From positions 3,702,501-3,766,500 of the forward strand of contig NZ_CP092480.1 of assembly GCF_022429645.1 (NCBI RefSeq): a stretch of DNA of 64,000 bases, written 5' to 3'. A program made the position numbers and the translations under genes. The stretch comes from Lutibacter sp. A80 (GTDB taxonomy: Bacteria; Bacteroidota; Bacteroidia; Flavobacteriales; Flavobacteriaceae). Shown piece after piece: positions 60,802 through 64,000 of the stretch. The notes beneath the pieces were generated by a model, which searched no databases, had not been told where the DNA came from, and saw only the letters and a list, made by a program, of their open reading frames with translations. The stretch's first letter is position 1, and each line of letters opens with the position of its first letter.

Positions 60802-62814
60802 ATGTTAGACCAAGAAGAAAAATTACCAGTACAAGAAAATAATTTAACAGAACAACCTAAAGATTCTAAAATTGAAACTGCACCTGAAGTTAATTCAGAA
60901 ATAAAAACAGATGACGTAGCTCAAAAAGAAGTAGCAGTTAAAGATTCTGAAGTGGAAAAAGTTACTGATGTTGGAGCTAAACCTGAAGAAGCAGTACCAA
61001 CACCTGAAATTAAAAACAACAGCATTTCAAATAAAGCAATAGATGAAATTGAAAGTAAAATTGCTGAAAGTGCTGAAGAAAGTCAGCATCAAGAAATTGA
61101 AATGGAAAACTACGAAAGCTTAAGTTTAGAAGCTTTAGTAGATGAATTAGGAAAACTTGTTAAAGAAGGTCAGGTTCAAAGCATTAATAGTAATGTTAAT
61201 AAAATTAAAAGTATTTTTAACCTTAAGTTTGGAAAACTTTTAAAAGCAGAAAAAGAGAAATTTTTAGCTGAAGGCGGTGATAGTATTGATTTTCAATATA
61301 ACAATCCAATAAAATCTGTATACAACAGTATTCTTTATGATTTTAAGATTAAAAGAAATAAGTTTTATGCGGAACAAGAAGCTACATTAAATACTAATCT
61401 AGAACAAAAGTTAGAATTAATTGAAAATTTAAAACATTTAATAGATAACGCCGAAGGTGCTACTATGTATAAAATGTTTAAAGATATTCAAGCTAAATGG
61501 GAAGCTATAGGCCCAATTCCAAGAGCAAAATATAATGATACTTGGAGAACTTACCAACACCATGTAGAACGTTTTTACGATTTATTACACCTAAGTAATG
61601 ATTTAAGAGATTTAGATTTTAAACATAATTTAGATGAAAAACTGAAACTTATTGATAGAGCAGAAGCATTATTGAAATTAAAAGATGTAAATGCAGCTTT
61701 TAAAGAATTACAAGTATTGCATAAACTTTGGAAAGAAGATGTAGGTCCTGTAGAAAGAGATAAAAGAGAAGAGGTTTGGGAACGTTTTAGCGAAATTACC
61801 AAAAAAATACATGACAATCGTCATGAATTTTTCAAGGATATGAAATCTAAATTTGAAGGTAATATTGACAAGAAATTAGAAGTGATTTCAGCAATTGAAG
61901 CAATTGATATTACACAAAATAAATCTAGATCAGATTGGCAAAAAAGCATTAAAGAAATTGAAGCATTACGTAATAAGTTTTTCAGTATTGGTCAAGTTCC
62001 TAGAGCAAAAAGCGATCAAATTTGGGCTAAATTTAAAGATGCTACTCGTAAATTTAATTTAGAGAAAAACAAGTTCTTTAAAAATGTAAAAAAAGAACAT
62101 TTAGAGAATTTAAATTTGAAAAAAGCTTTAATTGAAAAAGCTGTTTCATTAAAGGATAGTGAAGACTGGGATTCAACTACTGAGGTGATGAAAAAAATTC
62201 AGTCTGATTGGAAAAAAATTGGACATGTTCCAAGAAAATATTCTGATAAACTTTGGAAAGAATTTAAAGAAGCTTGTAACCATTATTTTGATAGACTTCA
62301 TAAAAATCAAGATATTGGAAATAAAGAGCAAATAGAGGTTTTAAATAAAAAGAAAGAACTTTTAACTTCTATTAAAGAAGCAGTAGGAAGTGCAGAAAAT
62401 ATTTCTATAGATACAATAAATGAATATGTTAATGAATGGCGAGAATTAGGTAGAGTACCTTATGAAATGAGACATATAGAGGTTAAATTTAATAAATTAT
62501 TAGATAAAGTTGTAGACAATAATAGCGATATTGAGAAGCAAGATATTGAAATGATTAAATTTAAAAATTTAGTAAATAGTTATATAGAACAAAAAAACTA
62601 TAGAAAATTAGATTCTGAACAGTTATTTATAAGAAAGAAAATAGATGAAACAATACGTGAAATTCAACAACTAGAAAACAATATTGGTTTTATTTCTAAC
62701 GTAACAGAAGATAATCCTTTAGTTAAGAATGTACGTAAACAAATAGATGTTTATAAAGAAAAATTAGATGTTTGGAAAGTTAAGTTAAACTATTTGAAAA
62801 CTATTGAGATTTAA
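60802..62814 (+). CDS. DUF349 repeat protein
   Basis: 670 residues from ATG 60802 (a TTG 21 nt earlier is not needed). The N-terminal ~90 residues are acidic and low-complexity (Glu/Lys/Pro/Val). The rest is long helices with repeated W-x-I/E-G-x-V/I-P-R motifs (AKWEAIGPIPRAKYNDTWRTY, KLWKEDVGPVERDKREEVWERF, FFSIGQVPRAKSDQIWAKF, DWKKIGHVPRKYSDKLWKEF, EWRELGRVPYEMR): at least five DUF349 units, the coiled-coil family found in many Bacteroidota. The role is not established; it is cytoplasmic by sequence. Confidence 0.92.
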   Translation: MLDQEEKLPVQENNLTEQPKDSKIETAPEVNSEIKTDDVAQKEVAVKDSEVEKVTDVGAKPEEAVPTPEIKNNSISNKAIDEIESKIAESAEESQHQEIEMENYESLSLEALVDELGKLVKEGQVQSINSNVNKIKSIFNLKFGKLLKAEKEKFLAEGGDSIDFQYNNPIKSVYNSILYDFKIKRNKFYAEQEATLNTNLEQKLELIENLKHLIDNAEGATMYKMFKDIQAKWEAIGPIPRAKYNDTWRTYQHHVERFYDLLHLSNDLRDLDFKHNLDEKLKLIDRAEALLKLKDVNAAFKELQVLHKLWKEDVGPVERDKREEVWERFSEITKKIHDNRHEFFKDMKSKFEGNIDKKLEVISAIEAIDITQNKSRSDWQKSIKEIEALRNKFFSIGQVPRAKSDQIWAKFKDATRKFNLEKNKFFKNVKKEHLENLNLKKALIEKAVSLKDSEDWDSTTEVMKKIQSDWKKIGHVPRKYSDKLWKEFKEACNHYFDRLHKNQDIGNKEQIEVLNKKKELLTSIKEAVGSAENISIDTINEYVNEWRELGRVPYEMRHIEVKFNKLLDKVVDNNSDIEKQDIEMIKFKNLVNSYIEQKNYRKLDSEQLFIRKKIDETIREIQQLENNIGFISNVTEDNPLVKNVRKQIDVYKEKLDVWKVKLNYLKTIEI

Positions 62815-62842
62815 AAGATAATCTCTTAGTTATAAACTATTA

Positions 62843-62878
62843 AAAAAGGCTGTTTAGAAATTTCTAAACAGCCTTTTT
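62843..62878. terminator. Bidirectional terminator
   Basis: aaaaaggctgtttagaaa and tttctaaacagccttttt, an 18-bp near-loopless palindrome between convergent genes. Confidence 0.92.
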
Positions 62879-62946
62879 AGTTAATATTTTAATCTCAAAA
62901 ATATAGATAACTTACATTAGATTTTATGCAAGTGTCTTATTATGGT

Positions 62947-63567
62947 TTATTCGTATTTTAAATATGTTGCAACTTCTATTTTAACTTCGCTCCAAGTTTT
63001 AGAAACTCCATCACTTCCAGTGTGTAATTCTTTACAAACTTCATTTAGAGAATCTATTGCAGCTTGTGCTTGCCAATTGTCTAAATCCATAACAGCTTCT
63101 AAAGTAATCATTTGATCGCTAACAACAAATGTAATTGGTAGAGCTTGTGTAATTCCATTCATTGTAATATCAACTGTTCCAGAAGTTTCGTTGTTAGTGT
63201 GTATAGTTCCAGAAATTAACGATGTATTTTTTAACACTCCAAAAAAGAATTTTTTTAGTTTGTTATCTCTAATAGTATCATTTGTAAATAGACTACTTAC
63301 TGGAATGTTAAATTTTAAATTATTAAGAGCTTCTAAAGCTGTTTTAGATTTAGAAGAGTTCTCTAATTCAAACTGCGTAAATTGTCCTTTTACAGGTATT
63401 TTATCATTGGTTTTGTAAGCTATCCAATTTATAGTTGTAGTTTTTTCATCTACGGTGTAACCTTTATCTTCGGTGTTAATTTTTTCTTTTTTTTCAGTAT
63501 TTTTACATGAAGTAACTATTGTAAGAGTTAAAATCAATAGGATGTTTAAATAATTAGTTTTCATCAT
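62947..63567 (-). CDS. YceI-family lipoprotein
   Basis: 206 residues. Signal peptide ending in VTSC (Cys 21) with KNTEKK after. The YceI lipocalin-like core: YTVDEKTTTINWIAYKTNDKIPVKGQF, then SGTVDITMNGITQALPITFVV and LEAVMDLDNWQAQAAIDSLN. YceI-like proteins bind isoprenoid-type lipids in the periplasm. It overlaps the acyl-CoA-binding-protein gene by ATGA. Start could be Met 2. Confidence 0.9.
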   Translation of the reverse strand: MMKTNYLNILLILTLTIVTSCKNTEKKEKINTEDKGYTVDEKTTTINWIAYKTNDKIPVKGQFTQFELENSSKSKTALEALNNLKFNIPVSSLFTNDTIRDNKLKKFFFGVLKNTSLISGTIHTNNETSGTVDITMNGITQALPITFVVSDQMITLEAVMDLDNWQAQAAIDSLNEVCKELHTGSDGVSKTWSEVKIEVATYLKYE

Positions 63568-63824
63568 TTTAAAAATTTATTTACAAGTTTAATATATTCC
63601 TTTTTAGCTTCAGTAGCAGTCAGATGACTTAATTGAAACCAAGCATTTAGTTTAAATGCATTTCTTAATTGTATATTTCCAGATGGATTTTCATAATTAT
63701 TACCTTTGGTAGCTTGTTTATAATACGCATAAAATTGAAGCATTATATCTGGAGGCAATTTAATATCTGTATTTGACGCTTTACGGTAAGCCTCTTCAAA
63801 CTTTTTATTTAAATTTTCGTCCAT
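63564..63824 (-). CDS. Acyl-CoA-binding protein
   Basis: 86 residues, full-length ACBP. Four-helix pattern with the diagnostic KLPPDIMLQFYAYYKQATKGN (~23-43) and the later KLNAWFQLSHLTATEAKKEYI. ACBPs are common in eukaryotes and present in Bacteroidota; they buffer long-chain acyl-CoA in the cytoplasm. It lies 18 nt after the psd stop and overlaps yceI by ATGA, so psd, acbP and yceI form one unit tied to lipid metabolism. Confidence 0.94.
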   Translation of the reverse strand: MDENLNKKFEEAYRKASNTDIKLPPDIMLQFYAYYKQATKGNNYENPSGNIQLRNAFKLNAWFQLSHLTATEAKKEYIKLVNKFLK

Positions 63825-63842
63825 TATATTAAGCTTCAGGTA

Positions 63843-64000
63843 CTATATTTCGGCAATTGTTTGTATTCCACCTTTTACTTTATCGTTTAAGTTTACCTTT
63901 ATTTTAGTGTTTAAAGGTAAGAAAACATCTACTCTAGATCCAAATTTAATAAATCCAGCATCTTCTCCTTGTACAACTTCCATAGAAGGTTTGGCATAAT
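63843..64000 (-). CDS. psd: Phosphatidylserine decarboxylase family protein, C-terminal end (partial)
   Basis: Only the last ~52 codons are in the window, with stop TAG at 63843-63845. They read AKPSMEVVQGEDAGFIKFGSRVDVFLPL then NTKIKVNLNDKVKGGIQTIAEI. The E-x-A-G-F-I-K-F-G-S-x-V motif is the GST-type C-terminal segment of phosphatidylserine decarboxylase, just beyond the pyruvoyl Ser in short-form enzymes. Continues off the window. Confidence 0.85.
   Translation of the reverse strand, partial: YAKPSMEVVQGEDAGFIKFGSRVDVFLPLNTKIKVNLNDKVKGGIQTIAEI

Noticed and set aside
1..64000. CRISPR array, prophage, insertion sequence or classical defence system
   Set aside because: No regularly spaced repeats, transposase, integrase, Cas, restriction or structural phage genes were seen on either strand.

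Overview
The window is about 64 kb of very AT-rich bacterial chromosome and reads as a member of the Bacteroidota, most likely a (marine) Flavobacteriaceae. The reasons are: TAnnTTTG-type -7 promoter boxes close to many starts with no Shine-Dalgarno signal, a T9SS C-terminal sorting domain, a SusC-like outer-membrane barrel gene, a BlaI/M56 pair with a plug-like tail, a fused IcmF mutase, DUF349, DUF4197, DUF4136 and DUF5522 proteins, and a GatB-AspRS fusion. I do not assert a genus. Apart from a few accessory patches it is ordinary, densely packed housekeeping sequence. I see no phage, transposase, CRISPR array or classical defence island.

Layout. 1-4.1 kb: the 3' part of an outer-membrane beta-barrel receptor, a repeat-rich 700-nt gap, and two small unknown envelope proteins. 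4.1-10.9 kb (minus): a FAD monooxygenase with a DnaJ-type zinc-finger N-terminus that reads out of frame into a second, orphan copy of the aspS 3' end; then the GatB-AspRS fusion, gatA and a small unknown gene. 11-18.4 kb: recQ, an Lrp regulator, an unknown gene, sigZ preceded by a tiny 11-cysteine peptide, and icmF. 18.6-27.3 kb: purU, three small lipoprotein or DUF genes, a BtuF-like protein, pyrF, tpiA, prmA, clpS, a CBM48 protein and galT. 27.4-38 kb: a large GH2 beta-galactosidase, a peroxiredoxin-like protein, a decayed alpha/beta hydrolase, an SdiA-regulated-domain lipoprotein, tRNA-Arg(ACG), the M56 sensor/BlaI pair and a CaCA exchanger. 38-47.6 kb: aldose epimerase/Arc/hydrolase/bPH/SPFH operon, S1/P1 nuclease, an RluA-type synthase, NUDIX, a secreted protein, htpG and an iodotyrosine-deiodinase-like flavoprotein. 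47.7-64 kb: an S9 peptidase, fabH, a CoA-binding protein, a ModF-like ATPase, rnz with two small partners, pyrB-pyrR, a TPR protein, two tandem DUF368 (PopT-like) genes, aroE, a DUF349 protein, YceI, an acyl-CoA-binding protein and the end of psd.

How genes work together. GatA and GatB-AspRS would form or channel a tRNA-dependent amidation complex. GalT, beta-galactosidase and aldose epimerase fit lactose/galactoside use (Leloir pathway). PyrF, PyrB and PyrR belong to pyrimidine synthesis. IcmF and the BtuF-like protein both point to cobalamin. The PopT pair would recycle undecaprenyl phosphate. Several long reading frames begin inside their own -7 box, so I moved the starts downstream (prmA, pyrF, the CaCA exchanger, the S1/P1 nuclease, the first popT, and the gene at 13854).

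Most worth a second look: (1) the 34-residue, 11-cysteine peptide one nucleotide upstream of sigZ; (2) the second copy of the aspS 3' end used as the C-terminus of a Zn-finger/flavin monooxygenase; (3) the GatB-AspRS fusion itself; (4) the flavoprotein that keeps the Glu/Tyr/Lys triad of iodotyrosine deiodinase at exactly the human spacing.
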